From NCBI GenBank assembly GCA_003952965.2, contig CM025852.1:11310836-11374835 (forward strand): DNA of 64,000 nt, written 5' to 3'. This document shows, one piece after another, positions 46,501-60,451 of the stretch. Both the position numbers and the translations under genes were made by a program. Each line of letters starts with the position of its first letter. Within the stretch, counting starts at the first letter, position 1. Below the pieces are notes generated by a model. The model was not told where the DNA came from, did no database searches, and saw only the letters and a list, made by a program, of their open reading frames with translations. Source of the DNA: Morella rubra (Eukaryota > Streptophyta > Magnoliopsida > Fagales > Myricaceae).

Positions 46501-49274
46501 AAAAAGTATACTTTTAGGATGGAGGTTAGTATGATGGATCCGCTTTCTGCCTTGCAAATTCTAACGAAGACAAAATGATATTATTGGGTGACATGGATAT
46601 GTTAAAGTGATCCTCAATCCAGAGTATGACATTTTCTACTTAATGCATAAGACTTATGTAAGGACACTTGGGAAAAAAAATTAAAACATTCATATGTACA
46701 ATTTTTGCGTAGAAAACATATGGCAGAACTGGAGGATTCCTTAATGTATTTTTTCTCTTAAATTTTGCCTTAAAATTTGAGGTCCCCTGTTCTCCTATTG
46801 ATAAAGTGCTTTTCCTTTGTTTTATTTTGTTTTCTTTGTTGGGGGATCTTTTTGTCTATGTTGTTTTTTTTTTTTGTTTCTCACCCCCACGCGGGGGGGG
46901 GGGGGGGGGGTAGGTAGTGGAAGAGTAATGTTATCTCTGTTTGAAGTACCTGTACATCCCCTTGATGTAATTGCTAGCATAGAGGCTGCATCTCTGACGT
47001 AAGTGGTATGTTTTGCAGAATGTAAGTGAAGATGCAGATGATATGTGTGATGACTTGTTTAATAAGTTTGGAAAGATTGTATTCAAGAGGACAGACCAAA
47101 AGCCTCTCAGCGCAGAGGTTGATGATGATGCTGAAAGCTTGTCATGTAAGATAATTTTCAATCAAATTGAGAGCAAGATACCTTCTAGTGTCAGTAATGA
47201 CATAATGTCTACTAAGCTAAGCCTAATTAAGGGCCTTATAATCCGTTGTTGCTGATATCGGGTATTCTCTTAGTTTAAGAGAATGTTCCACTCTGGAGTG
47301 TATTACCCATGGGAATTTCCATAAAAAAAATATGTAGAAGTTGTACTGCAAATAATGTTAGCTAACCAAGATTTATTGTCAAACCAAAAAAAATAATAAT
47401 AATAATAATAAAATTCTAATAGGGGGTTGGCATAATTTCTGCTTGATCCTAAAGTTTAAATTACTTCCCTTTTATGTTGATCGGTAAACTTCCTGGGGTA
47501 CTAACTCCCTCTGATTCTTGCTTCCTCATCCTATCTATCACCTAGCACTTCTCCAGGGATATTTTCTGCCCCTAAGCACTGACCTTAAATTCATGTATAT
47601 GACTGCAAGCTTCAATGAACTTGAAACCTGATGCTGGCAGAAGTAATTAGAGGAGCTAAGTCAGTTAAGTCTTTGAGGTATCAAGTTTCATAAGAGGCCA
47701 GATACAATTGTTACGGAAATTACAGTAACTTTTCATTCTACAGTTCTTCAGCAAAAGGTTGTTCTAGAGTGTAAATTCTCTGTGAACTCACTATGTGGTC
47801 ACCTCCTGGAGAGCTGAAATGACTTTGTTTCTTAACTCCATGAATGGAATGATGTCAGAAAATTCTATGAAATGCAAGTATGCTCCTTCAGAATGATATG
47901 GAAATGGGAAATATTGGAAACTTCAGATGCAGTTTATACAAGTGAGCACGCTGAATGTGGTTGTATTGCATTTCTGCAAAGTAATTACACATTGTGCTGA
48001 GGTTGTTTTGATTCTGGTTACCCTCTTTTCTTCTTTTCTACCCTCAAGAAATGAAATACTTGAGGCGGAGAAGTGATTTTTCTGATTCTCTTCTGGTCAT
48101 TGTCCTCCTCTATCAAATAATACATTTATGCAGGAGTGTTAGATGTTAATATTTCACCCTTGATTCCTTTGTTGGGAACTCTCTCTTATACATGTTGTGC
48201 ACATTAAATTTCATAATTGAAGTACTGAAAGCAAAATTGGAACCTTATACCGCAAACGTATGAAGTTAAACCTGTTTGCTGTCATCTCTGTAGTTGCCGT
48301 GGCCATGGCTAAGGTGGCAAGTGACGTGAAGGCAGCTGATATTAGGGTCCTCTTTGTGAAGCCTCTAGTATATTGGACTCGATTTTTTATCATTGTGACG
48401 GCATTCTCTCGCCCACAGATTGATGCTATTGCGTATGGCTCCAACTTTGACAATGGTCTTCATATCTTTGGGTGGATAGACTAATTATGGTTTTTTTGGG
48501 GCCCAATAGTCTAATTATGGTTACAAATGCTTGAACTGACCTTTTCGTCTGACCCTCAAATCAGGTCAAGGATAAGAGATCTAGCTGAGGAGAAGTATGG
48601 GAAAGTTCCAACTGGGGACACAAAACCCAACTCATGGACCTTGTTAGACTTTGGTAAAGGATCTTGCATTACGATTAAGCTTTCATCTGTTCTGGTCTTA
48701 GGTCAAATTTTTGGTTGGTTGTGGCCATTTGCCTCAACACCTCCCGGTGTTGCAACTTTTCTATGTTCAATTTGTCTAAGTAAACATCAGGATTAGGTTC
48801 AAATATGTAGGATTATAAGATTTGGTGAATCTAATACCTTAAGGTTCAAGTTTCCAAGCGGCTAAGTTCACTTATCATCCTAAAATTATGAGGTCAAATA
48901 TTGGCTGTTAAGGCTTTTTGAATACATGCCCATGCCTTCTATGGCACAACCCATTTAACATGGCCTAGTACACTATGTAGACGGGTGTTTTGTTGGATGG
49001 AATTTGTCAGCATATGATGGTCTTGTCAGTTATAATGTGCCTTTCTATCCTCTGAATGATTAGATCCTTGTTCTAGCTACACCTGATTTAACTTCTAGGA
49101 TTTTTTGATTGGGATTATTTATCCAGGTAACCATTGGCTATATGGATGTCAGGTGATGTTGTCATCCACATATTTCTTCCTCAACAAAGAGCGTTCTACA
49201 ACTTGGAAGAATTTTACGGCAATGCGACACTCATTGAGCTACCTTTTGAAAAACAACCACCATTTCGCAGTTGA
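43579..49274 (+). CDS. IJ: Protein Iojap, chloroplastic (RsfS family), copy B
   Basis: Exons: 43,579-43,821, 47,019-47,145, 48,294-48,432, 48,565-48,653 and 49,153-49,274. I saw no coding difference from copy A, so the same 239-aa plastid ribosome factor is predicted. Introns differ in run lengths, mainly the G-run before exon 2. If the two copies are haplotypes of one locus, this is an allele and not a second gene. Confidence 0.93.
45078..45258. mobile_element. hAT-type MITE in IOJAP intron 1, copy B
   Basis: The same insertion as at 15,906-16,084, with the same mismatched 8-bp duplication CCTATGGC/CCTATAGC. It has small indels inside (181 bp). Confidence 0.8.
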
Positions 49275-50341
49275 AAGGGTTCTGATTGCCAAGTCAAAAG
49301 CCTCTCCAAAAGATACCATGACTGATGGCTGCTGAAGAAGAAAAAGAATAGAAGGATCCAGTGGTTGACAAAATTATTAATGGGTGACTTCCTTGCTGCG
49401 ACTTAGTGCTTGATAGTTTAACGCCCAGCATGGGACGAGGCTGAATGTTGTTGATTTAGAGATATCGGGCCCGTTAGTTTGCATGGGACGATCGATATTA
49501 AGTCACTGTAATTAGTAACCATTCCCCTCACATGTTGTAGAAGTCGGCATTGGGTTTAAGTCGTCTCTTGACTCCAATTCTTTTAGATTATGACTTGTAC
49601 GATCATATCAAATTTTGTCAACGTTTTCAGGTTCTTTACAATGATGACATAGTCCATACATATTTGCAAGAATTGACCCAGAGCAAGCAACTCTATTACA
49701 TCCAAATTCCAATGGCGAGAAAGAAAGGGGTGGGTGGGTCCTTTCCCTTTCCCCTTATTAACACGAACAAAAGAAGAGAGATAATAAAGCCAAGTAGAAA
49801 ATTATTCTCATTCTTTGTAAAAGAAGTAACTGATGGTTCTATTCCACTTCTTACCATACATTGAAGTATAGAATATTTAGTGTTTGGGCGATAATTAATT
49901 AATTACAATTGCTAAAGGTTCTCGAAAACAAAGATAAAGGTAAACAAATAAAAATTGGACAAAAACGAATGTTTATAATGTTAGGATGAATCTTGAATAA
50001 ATGAGTGTAAAGGTCAGAAATGACAAAGAGAAACCATTGGTTATCAACATTTCTCTTTGAAACAGAAGTAAAGAATTATTCATCTTTTTTTTTTCCTTCT
50101 TCTAACCATAATTTGTATTTCTTAAGAAAAGGAAAAGATTATTCCATTTCATTTTTCAACAATAAATAGAGGTAAAGAACCCTCCAGTTTTCTTTTACTT
50201 TTCCTAAGAGAAGTCAATAATTATTCTTCTATATTTAACTAGAAATTATTTTTCTTCAACTGGAGATGGTGTGTAGGTTAGCTCGGTAACTCCACTTCTT
50301 TGGCCCTCATGTGTAGATTCCTTTCCCTTTCCCCTTGTTAA

Positions 50342-51740
50342 GGGTGGGCAAAAATTTTGGCCAATATCAGAATTTCGGTTTCCAATTTCAGTATCAAAAT
50401 TTCGGTTCCGATTCCATCACATATTAGAACTGGAACCAGAATGCATTTTTTGGAATCAGACTGGCTCCTTTTTTTTTTTTTTTTTAATAAAATATGGCTC
50501 AAAACCTTGTAATTTTACTTTAGATTTTGGGTGAATATTTATTTTATTTTAGATAGGGTTTAAAACAATGTAATTTTAAAATAGAGCTCAAAACATTTTT
50601 TTATGCCCATAATTTTAAAATGTTGTAATTTTATTTTAGATGAATATTTTTTACATTTTTATTTAGAGAAATTGACAATTTAGTCACTAAGTTTATTTGT
50701 TGTGTCCTTGACATTGGTTGTATTCTGTGTGGGCTAGTCTGCATCATTGTGGTGTGAGGATGCGCTCAATGAAAAAGTCACAACCACCTTGTTCGTGAGA
50801 AAGACCAGCTCAGTAAAGAAGCTGCAACCACCCTGTTCGTGAAAAAGACCAGTGCAACGTCTTACTACTTCTCTCTGAGAGTGACTTTTTGTTCTGATTC
50901 CAATTTTGGTATTTCTTTGTTATTCTTTTTGCTTGATTTCTCTACTGTAAGTGCACAATGAATGAAACACCAAAATTGGACAAAAAATTGATATATTCTT
51001 AGGACAGAGAAAGAACACGAAATGAAAATTGGTATATCTACTGTAAACGCTTGCATTATCCGAGGTGAGGCTTCAGGTGGCAGTAGAGTCTTTTGGAGGC
51101 TGCAAAAAGAGAGACGTACTAGAGACCAAAACGTAATAGATGAGGAAGAAGATGACTTCGGTGGGGAGAGATGACCAGATTTACAACTTCTACAACAGTT
51201 AAGGGGGAGCGAAAATAGATGAGGAAGAAGAAGACTTAAATGGTTAGTTTTGATTAGTTTAGGTGACTTGGCTGTTGACGGGAATTAGTGAGGCTGAAGT
51301 GGCAAAATGATGACGTGGCTATGGATTCTGTTAGATGTAGTGACGGAATATGGACGGAAGGACCAGATCATCACAAAGGTATGGACTCAGTGACCAAAAA
51401 GTAAAAAAAATAATCCTAGTGACTATTTTGTCAGCGGAGTATAAACCTAGTGACCAAATTGTCAATTTTTCTTTTATTTATTGTTAATTTATGATGTATA
51501 ACAAATAATTTGAGCAAAATTCTAGCCAAAAATGCTTTAGGGCCCAAAAAGAATCTAGCCAAAAAAACCCACATGATGAAACCAGAATTTTTGGTTTCCA
51601 ATTCCAGAAATTTCGGTTTCGTTCCGGTTCTATTTTAGTATTTACCGAAGTGGAACTAGAACCAAATATTTAATTTCAATGAGTACTAGAACCGGAATAG
51701 GCCATTCTAGTTCCATCCATTCTGGTACCCATATTTACCC
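50342..51740. mobile_element. Non-autonomous hAT-like element, copy B
   Basis: Duplicates CTTGTTAA at 50,334-50,341 and 51,741-51,748. It is 1,399 bp against 1,374 bp in copy A. The difference lies at 50,486-50,535, where copy B has AATAAAATATGGCTCAAAACC and more, while copy A has a long T-run. Confidence 0.7.
50666..51471. mobile_element. Nested Mutator-like element, copy B
   Basis: It is 806 bp with TTTTATTTA on both sides. It keeps the terminal C, so the right end is the exact complement of GAAAAATTGACAATTTGG. Confidence 0.85.
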
Positions 51741-54262
51741 CTTGTTAACATGAACAGAATAACAGAAATAATAAAGCCAATTAGAAAATAATTATTCTTC
51801 TTCTTCGTAAAAGAAATAAGCTATGGTTCTTTTCGGTTTCTTACAATACACTAGAGAATATTTAGTCACCTTTCTTGGGGATAGTTAATTAATTGCAATT
51901 GATGAGACTCTAAAGCTAAAAGTTCTCCAAGAAAAATATAAGGGTAAAAAAAAAAAAAAACTGGGCAAAGGAGTGTAAAGGTTAGAAATGATAAAGAGAA
52001 ACCACTGGTTATCGTCTTTTCTCTTTGAAACGGAAGTAAAGAATTATTCTTTTTTTCTTCTTCTTCTAAGTATAATTTGTGTTTCTAAAGAAAAGTAAAA
52101 GATTATTATTTTTTTTTTCAATAATAAATAGAGGTAAAGGATTATTATTTTTTTTTAAATTGGACAAAAGCGAATGTTTATAATGTTAGGATCAATCTTG
52201 GGCAAAAAAAGTGTAAAGGTGAGAAATTAAAAAGAGAAACAATTGCTTATTGTCCTTTCTCTTTGATAAAGAAGTAAAGAACTATTCTTCCTTTTATTTT
52301 CTTCCAAGCATAATTTGTGTTTCTTAAGAAAAGTAAAAGATTATTCTATTTCTTTTTTCAACAATAAATAGAGGTAAAGAATCTCTTTTTCTTTTTCTTT
52401 TTTTCATTTTTCCTAACAGAAGTAAAGAATTATTCTTCCATCTTTAACTAGACTTTTTTTTTTTTCTTTAACTCGAGATGGTGTGCTGATTATAAGTCCA
52501 TTTTTTTTGGCCCTCGTGTGGATTACTTTCCCTTTCCTTTGTTAACATGAACAAAAGAAAGACAAATAATAAAGCCAAGTAAAAAATTATTCTTATTCTT
52601 CGAAAAAGAAGTTACTGATGGTTCTATTCCGCTTCTTACAATACACTAGAGTAGAGAATATTTAGTCTTCTTTTTTGGTTGATAATTAATTAATTGCAAT
52701 CGAAAAGACTGTAAAGCTAAAGGTTCTCCTAAAAAAACATAAGGGTAAACAAATAAAAATTGGGCAAAAGCGAATCCTTATAATTTTAGGATCAATCTTG
52801 GGCAAATGAGTGTAAAGGTGAGAAATGATAAAGAGAAACAACTGCTTATCATCCTTTCTCTTTAAAAGAAAAGTAAAGAATTATTCATCTTTTTTTTTTC
52901 TTCTAAGCATAATTTGTGTTTCTTAAGAAGAGTAAAAGAGTATTCCATTTCTTTTTTAAACAATAAATAGTGATAAAGAATCTCCATTTTCTTTTTTAAC
53001 TTTTCCTAAAAGAAGTAAAGAATTATTTTTCCATCTTTTTTTGGACATTATTATTCTGTAACTGGAGATGGTGTGAAATCTAGCATGATAAGTCCACTTT
53101 TTTTGCCCTCATGTTTAGATTCCTTTCCTTGTCCCCCTTTTGACATGAACAGAAGCAGAGAAATGATAAAGCCAAGTAAAAAATTCTCCTTCTTCTTCTT
53201 CTTCTTCTTCTTCTTCTTCTTCTTCTTCTTCTTCTTCTTCTTCTCTTCTTAGTAGAAGAAGTAATCCATGGTTCCTTTCCCGCTTCTTACAATACACCAA
53301 AGTAGAAAATATTTAGTCTCATTTGTTGGGGGATAATTAATTAAATGTAATTGATGAGATTGTAAAGGTTATCCGAAAAACACATAAGGGTAAACGAATA
53401 AAAATTTGACAAAAGCGAATGTTTATAATGTTAGGATCAATCTTGGGCAAAAAAAGTGTAAAGGTGAGAAATTAAAAAGAGAAACAATTGCTTATTGTCC
53501 TTTCTCTTTGATAAAGAAGTAAAGAATTATTCTTCCTTTTATTTTCTTCCAAGCATAATTTGTGTTTCTTAAGAAAAGTAAAAGATTATTCCATTTCTTT
53601 TTTCAACAATAAATAGAGGTAAAGAATCTCCTTTTTCTTTTTCTTTTTTTCACTTTTCCTAAGAGAAGTAAATAATTATTCTTCCATCTTTAACTAGACA
53701 TTATTTTTCTTTAACTAGAGATGGTGTGCAAGTTATATAAGTTCATTTTTTTTGCCCTTGGGTGTAGATTCCTCTCCCTTTCCCCTTATTAACATGAACA
53801 AAAGAATAGAAATAATCTTTTTTTTTGTAAAAGAAGTAACTGATGGTTCTTTTCCTCTTCTTTCAATACACTAAAGGGAGAATATTTAGTCCACTTTTTT
53901 TGGAGGATAATTAATTAATTGTAATTGACGAGACTTTAAAGCTAAAGGTTCTCCAAAAAAAACATAAGAGTAAATAAATAAAAATTGGACAAAAACGAAT
54001 GCTTATAATGTTAGGATCAATCTTGGACAAAAAAGTGTAAATGTGAGAAATGATAAAGAGAAACAATTGCTTATTGTCCTTTCTCTTTGAATAAGAAGTA
54101 AAGAATTATTCTTTCTTTTTTCTCTTCTAAGCATAATTTCTGTTTTTTAAGAAAAGTAAAAGATTATTTCTTTCTTTTTTCAACAATAAATAGGGGTAAA
54201 GAATCCCCCTTTTATTTTTTCCTTTTCCTAAAAGATGTAAAGAATTATTTTTACATCTTTTT

Positions 54263-55157
54263 TTTTTTTTTTTTTTTGATTTGTTAAAAAAAAAATTCAT
54301 TTTTATACAAAAAAAGGGTCACATTCTTCATTTTCTTTTTTTTTAAAAAAAAAAAATTGAAATGAGAGAAGAATAGAAAAAAAGAAGACGGAAATACTCC
54401 TCTGTCTGTTTGTTTGTTTTTTTTGTCCTTTACTGAGGAAAGTTCCTTCCATTTTCCCGTCCTTTTTCTTGCCTTCATTTTGAAAATTTCGATGATTTTT
54501 CGCCTCTTTCTTCGATCATGTGGCGCCATCATTTCCTCTTTACGTACTCCCCAAATCTTTGTTACACTCTTTACAAGGACTTCCATTTGGACAATTGGAA
54601 AATAATATTTTATCGTGCAAATTATTTAAAATCCATTATAGTCATATATATTTTAAACATGTGAGAGTTACTGGTTAGGGCAATAATCTAATGGACGTTG
54701 ATAGAATTGAGAAGTTCTTGGAGATCAAAGGATTGAATTTCAAATATCGAACAATGCAAATAAAGGATTAAGGAATATTCCATTCTCTACTCCTATTCGT
54801 GTTCACGCTTCAAAAGATGGAGACCTTAATATTGTCCCTTTTTTTGTTTTTTTAGATCAGTTAAAATTTATCTGCTAACGCTTCAATGCGTTAAAAATAT
54901 TTCTCCACCTAGGATTGTGTTAATGGTAGTTAAGTGGATCTCTACTTTTATACAAATAAGTTTTTCTTCCATTAAATCAATTTAGTACGTAGCTTTTGAG
55001 ATCTTGAATATAAACCATTTGTCGTTATAATTATCACAATTATATGACTTTTTCATCTAAACATTTCATAGTTGCACTACATTGAGCATGTACTTCGTGA
55101 TTTTGGACAAGCTCGACGGGTTATTACGATGAAATTGAAATACTAAAGAATCGTTGC
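54263..55157 (+). pseudogene. Ankyrin-PGG gene fragment (intron 2 and exon 3 start), copy B
   Basis: Equivalent to 25,055-25,946; the exon 3 piece is 55,072-55,157. Confidence 0.82.
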
Positions 55158-56054
55158 AAAAGAAACAACTGCTTATCGCCCTTTTTCTTTGAAAGAAAAG
55201 TAAAGAATTATTATTTCTTTTTTTTTTCTTCTAAACATAATTTGTGTTTCTTAAGAAAGTAAAAGATTATTCCGTATCTTTCTTTAACAATAAATAGAGT
55301 AAAGAATTTATTCTAACTTTTCCAATTTCTTCCATTGGACATTATTTTTCTTTAATTGAAGATATTGGTATGCAGGTTAACTCAATAAGTCCACCTTTTT
55401 GGCCCTCGTGTAGATTCCTTTCCTTTTCTCATTATTAACATGAACAAAAGAAGAGAAATAATAAAGTTAGGTACATAATTATTCTTCTTCTTCATAAAAG
55501 CTTCTTTTTCGCTTCTTACAATACACTGAAGTAGAGAATATTTAGTCTCATTTTTTGAGGGATAAATAATTTATAATTGCAATTGATGACACTGTAATGT
55601 TAAAGGTTCTCCGAAAAAAAAACATAATGGTAAACAAATAAAAGATGGACAAAAGCGAATGTTTATAATGTTAGGATCACTCTTGGGCAAAGAAGTTTAA
55701 AGTGAGAAATGATAAAGAGAAACAATTGCTTATTGTCCTCCCTCTTTTAAAGAGAAGTAGAGAATTTTTTTTTTCTTCTAAGCATAATTTTTTTTCTTAA
55801 GAAAAGTAAAAGATTATTCCATTTCTTTTTTCAACAATAAATAGAAGTAAAGAATCGCGGTTTTCTAACTCTTCTTAAGAGAAGTAAAGAATTATTCTTC
55901 CATCTTTAACTGGACATTATTTTTCTTTAACTTGAGATGGTGTGTATAGTTCAATAGGTCCACTTCTTTAGCCCTCATGTGGATTCTTTTCCCTCTCTCC
56001 TTATTAACCAAGAATATAAAAAGAAGTAAAGAATTCTTCCTTTTTTTTTTTTTA
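55158..56054. repeat. Tandem array, second block, copy B
   Basis: Equivalent to 25,947-26,880, but the first unit lacks about 35 bp near 55,300 and carries TTTATTCTAACTTTTCC instead. Confidence 0.85.
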
Positions 56055-56103
56055 AATTATGTTTTTCCTCTAGTCATTAATGAAGCTTTTATCTATTCAC
56101 CAC

Positions 56104-56114
56104 TATATATATAT
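56104..56114 (+). promoter_or_regulatory. TATA box of the ankyrin-PGG gene, copy B
   Basis: The same TATATATATAT and the same 5' UTR donor AAAG|GTACGT as in copy A. Confidence 0.5.
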
Positions 56115-56766
56115 GAGCCAACATTTGCCTCATAGTGACCATCTCCCATTGTACTTGGTCCAACCTCTCTCCTCTCTTTGCAAGCTGTTCTATCTATAGT
56201 AAATCTAGACACATCAATTTTAAGCACAACTGAAGATAGTGAAATTCAAAGGTACGTAGGATTTTCACAGTGGATTCAACTGGCAATCTCACCACATCTC
56301 GGCTTTTACTCCCTCCATTAACTATTCGATTTCCTTGGTTTGCTCTGGACAGTTTGTCTAGTTTCCACTTCATGTGCTTCTTGTTCTTTTTCCCTTGAAG
56401 CTGAAGGTGCTTTTAGTAGGTTAGTGGGTCTACTCAAGTGCTACAAGTTAGTCAACATACATGGTTGTGAACTTACGTTTTAGGCCTACACGAGCACAGG
56501 TCGTCAGTCTTCTTGTTCACTAAGCCCATAGACCGTAGTTAACATATGGGTCTTCAGTCACCTTTTCTCTCTCTCTCTTGTTCGTTCATTTCTCCCCCTA
56601 TGTTGACTCCCCATTACACTTTTTTTTTTCCACGAACTATCATGTATATGGTATCTTTTGATTAAGTGATGAAATAAAATATGCACATAAGATAAGAAGT
56701 TTGTTTGACCTCTTGTTTGTAATTAAAAGTACTAATCGGCCACAACAGTCAGGAACTAGAAGAAGC

Positions 56767-59700
56767 ATGGATCCAGTTTTATACAGAGCTGCAGCAGAAG
56801 GAAAATTGGAGGCTTTCGAACATATTGTTGATCCTCTTGACTGTTTTAAAACCCTCGGTAATAATACGATTCTCCATATACATGCCACAGCTCTAATTCA
56901 AGAATCAGAATCAACAACGGCCTTTGTTAATGCAATTCTCTACAAGTGTCCGTCACTGCTATGGGGAGCCAATACCAAAGGCGATACTCCATTGCATATT
57001 GCAGCAAGGTATGGGCATGTTAGCATAGTGAAATGCCTAATTGAGCATGCAAAAATTGATCTGTATCAAGACCTCGAAAGCGGGATCAAAGCAGCAAGGG
57101 AGATGCTTAGGTTCACAAATAAAAAGAGGGACACAGCCATGCACGAGGCTGTGCGCCAAAATCACCTTGCGGTTGTGATATTGCTATTAACAGAAGATCC
57201 AATTTTCCATACTCTGCCAATGATGCTGGTGAGACTCCACTCTACCTAGCCATCGAGAGAAACTTCCAAGATGTGGCACGCAAAATTTTTGAAACTTGTG
57301 CATCACCATCTTATGATGGTCCCCTTGGCAGAACAGCTTTGCATGCTGCAGTAATTCAGCATAACACTGGTAAATACTTATCCATTAATATTTCAAAATT
57401 CTAGCTTGCACTTTATTTTTCTTATTTTTCTCGTAAGCATCTAGCATGCATTGTCAATTTATAAAAGAGTGTTTAGAATATTATATTATATATGGTTTTG
57501 TTAAAGATTATATTGGTACACGGATGTATAAATTACGACTAATTGTCAAAAAGCTTTTAATATGCGTGGTATAGCAATTAGAAGATTATATATATAATCT
57601 GATTACTAAATCAACTAGTGGACTTATAACTGAGATCATGTATTATAAATATAACTAATTTTCTTGTTTCTTCTCAATGTATTATACAATATTCTTGTAA
57701 AACATTCTTCTTCTAGTAAATCATTCACATTTGAATCATTTAGATGTAATTACATCTTACTTTCAAATTCTTTTAGAAATTATCGAAGAACTTCTAAAGA
57801 GATTTGGAGATATAAGTAAAAAGGAAGACCAGAATGGTTGGACTCCAATTCACTTTGCTGCGTACCTCGATTCTACAATTTCAGCAGAATTGTTGCTAGG
57901 AGCTGATAGGCAAGTAGCACACATGAAAAACTCAGCGGGAATGACAGCGCTACACATTGCTGCTTATCGTGGCAATAGAAGTGTAATGGAAACAATTATA
58001 TCAAAATGTCCAGATTGCTGCGAGCTGGTGGATAATAGAGGCTGGAACGTACTCCATTTTGCCATAAACGGTAAAGGTGGTAAGGATATAGTGGGAGTCA
58101 TCTTGAAAGATTCGTCTCTAAGCAATCTTTTGAATGAGGAGGATTTTGATGGGAACACACCTTTTCATCACCAATTCAAATCCAAGGACATAGATCACGC
58201 AGATCTCATGGATCACCCAAGGGTTGATAAGATGGCCTTCAACAAACAAAACCACACCGGTGGAGACGTCGCCTTATTGGGTGCAAAAATATTCCCAGAA
58301 ATTAAAAAGGTAAACATTAATTTCTCATCTTCCACTCAAAGAAAAATTATTCACCCTTTTATTTGTTGCTTTGTTATTGTTGCTTAAATCATGAGGTAAG
58401 CTATCAAACATATGTTTTATTCAAAACTTGGGGTTGGCTTGAACAGAATGAGAATAAATTTTTTTGTTTTTCTTTTGCTTGACTTTTGTTTAAAAAATTA
58501 TTTTTATGCAAAAAAAAGGTCACATTCTTCAATTTTTTTTAAAAAAAGTTGAAATGAGAGAAGAAGGAAATACTCCTTTGTCTCTTCTTCTTTTTTTTTT
58601 TTTTTCTCTCCTTTATTGAGGAAAGTTTCTTCTTATTTTTCCGTCATTTTCTCACCTACATTTTGAAAATTTCGATGGTTTTTCCCCTCTTTCTCCGATC
58701 AAGTCATTTCCTCTTAAGTTCCCCCAATATTCTTTGTTAAACTCTTTTTAAGGACTTCCATTTGGACAGTTGGAAATAACATTTTATTCTGGAAATTATT
58801 TAAAATCCATTATAATTATATATATTTTAGACATTGAGAGTTACTGGTTAGGACAAGATTTACTGATTAGGGAGTCATCTTGAAAAATCTGTCTCTAAGC
58901 AACTTTTGAATGAGGAAGATTTTGATGGGAACACTTGCACCTTTTCATCACCAGTTCAATTCTAAGGACATAGATCGTGAGGATGTCATGGATCTGGTTG
59001 AGATGGCCTTAAGCAAAGAAAAGCTAACAGATAGTGACGTCGCCTTATTGAGTGCAAAACTATACTCATTCCCAGAAATTAAGAAGGTAAACCTTAATTT
59101 CTGATCTTTCATTCACACAAAGAAAAATTATTCACCCTTTTATTGGTGGCTTTGTTATCTTGTTGCTTGACTCATGAGGTAAGCTATCTAACATGTGTTT
59201 AATTCAAAACATGGGGTTGGCTTTTCCCCTCTTTCTCCGATCATGTCGCGCGTACATACTTTCCTCATCATTTAAGTCTACCCAAATCTTTGTTAAACTC
59301 TTAATTTACAAGGACTTCCATTTGGACAACTGGAAAACAATATTTTATTGTGCAAATTATTTAAAATCCATTATAGCCATATATATTTTAAACATGTGAG
59401 AGTTACTGGTTAGGGCAGTAATCTAATGGACGTTGATAGAATTGAGAAGTTCTTTGAGATCAAAGGATTGAATTTAAAAAATCGAACAAGTCAAATACAG
59501 GACTAAGGATTCCATTCTCTACTCCTATTCGTGTTTACGCTTCAATAGATGGAGACCTTAATATTGTCCCTTTTTTTTTTTTTAGATCAGTTAAAATTTA
59601 TCTGCTAACGCTTCAATGCGTTAAAAATCATTTCTCCACCTAGTATTGTGTTAATGGTAGTTAAGTGGGTCTCTACTTTTGTACAGATAAGTTTTTCTCG

Positions 59701-60451
59701 CATTAAATCAATTTAGTATATGTAGCTTTTGATGTCTTGAAGATAAACCATGCATATGTCTTTAATTTTCACAATTATATGACTTTTTCATCTAAACATT
59801 AAAATGTTTTCACAGTTGCACTACATTGAGCATGTACTTCGTGATTTTGGACAAGCTCGGCGTGTTATTACGGATGAAGTTGAAAAACTAGAAGAATCGT
59901 TGGACGCATTGAAAAGACTAGAGAACGCAAAGCAGGAGGAGATAGAGAAGACAACGAGGGCAGCACAGAAGGCAATAAAGGAGAAGGAGAAGGAGTCGAA
60001 GAACGAGATAGACAAAGCGGCGGGAGCCCATTTGGTAGCTGCTGCACTCATAACAACTGTCACCTTTACAGCAGGTATTACTGTACCTGGGGGGTTCGAA
60101 AGTGGGGATGACTCACACCCAGGTTCTGCAGTCCTGACGAGGAGTGCCGCTTTCATAGCATTTGTTATTTCAAATGACTTATCCATGTTGTCATCTACTT
60201 GTGCTGTCCTTATCCACTTATTCGTGCCAACACTAGGTAAACTTGAACAGAGTCTAGAATTTCTAGAGGTAGCCAGGCTATTGATTTTTTTGGCTATGGG
60301 AGGAATGGTGTTGGCATTTGTCACGGGGTCATATGCTGTGTTAACACCTTCCTTACTTCTTGCCATTTCCTCTTGTATAATTGGCTTATTTTTCTTCCCT
60401 CTCCTCTTTCTCATATTCAAAAAAGTTATGAAATATGGTCATGATCAGTAA
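56767..60451 (+). pseudogene. Ankyrin-repeat/PGG-domain membrane protein (ACD6/ITN1-like), copy B, same frameshift
   Basis: Exons: 56,767-57,369, 57,777-58,309 and 59,816-60,451. The predicted protein parts appear identical to copy A, including the missing base near 57,206 that ends the frame at 57,249. A lesion shared by both copies is either older than their separation or an error common to the data. Exons 2 and 3 are open and in phase. Confidence 0.85.
58871..59086 (+). pseudogene. Duplicated 3' end of ankyrin exon 2 in intron 2, copy B
   Basis: Equivalent to 29,696-29,911. Confidence 0.78.

Larger units (their letters stand above)
49729..54262. repeat. Tandem array of the 600-bp unit, copy B, main block
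   Basis: Unit order and truncations are the same as at 20,545-25,054, including the shortened unit and the hAT insertion. The T-runs and the (TTC)n tract (about 53,187-53,245) differ in length. Confidence 0.88.
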
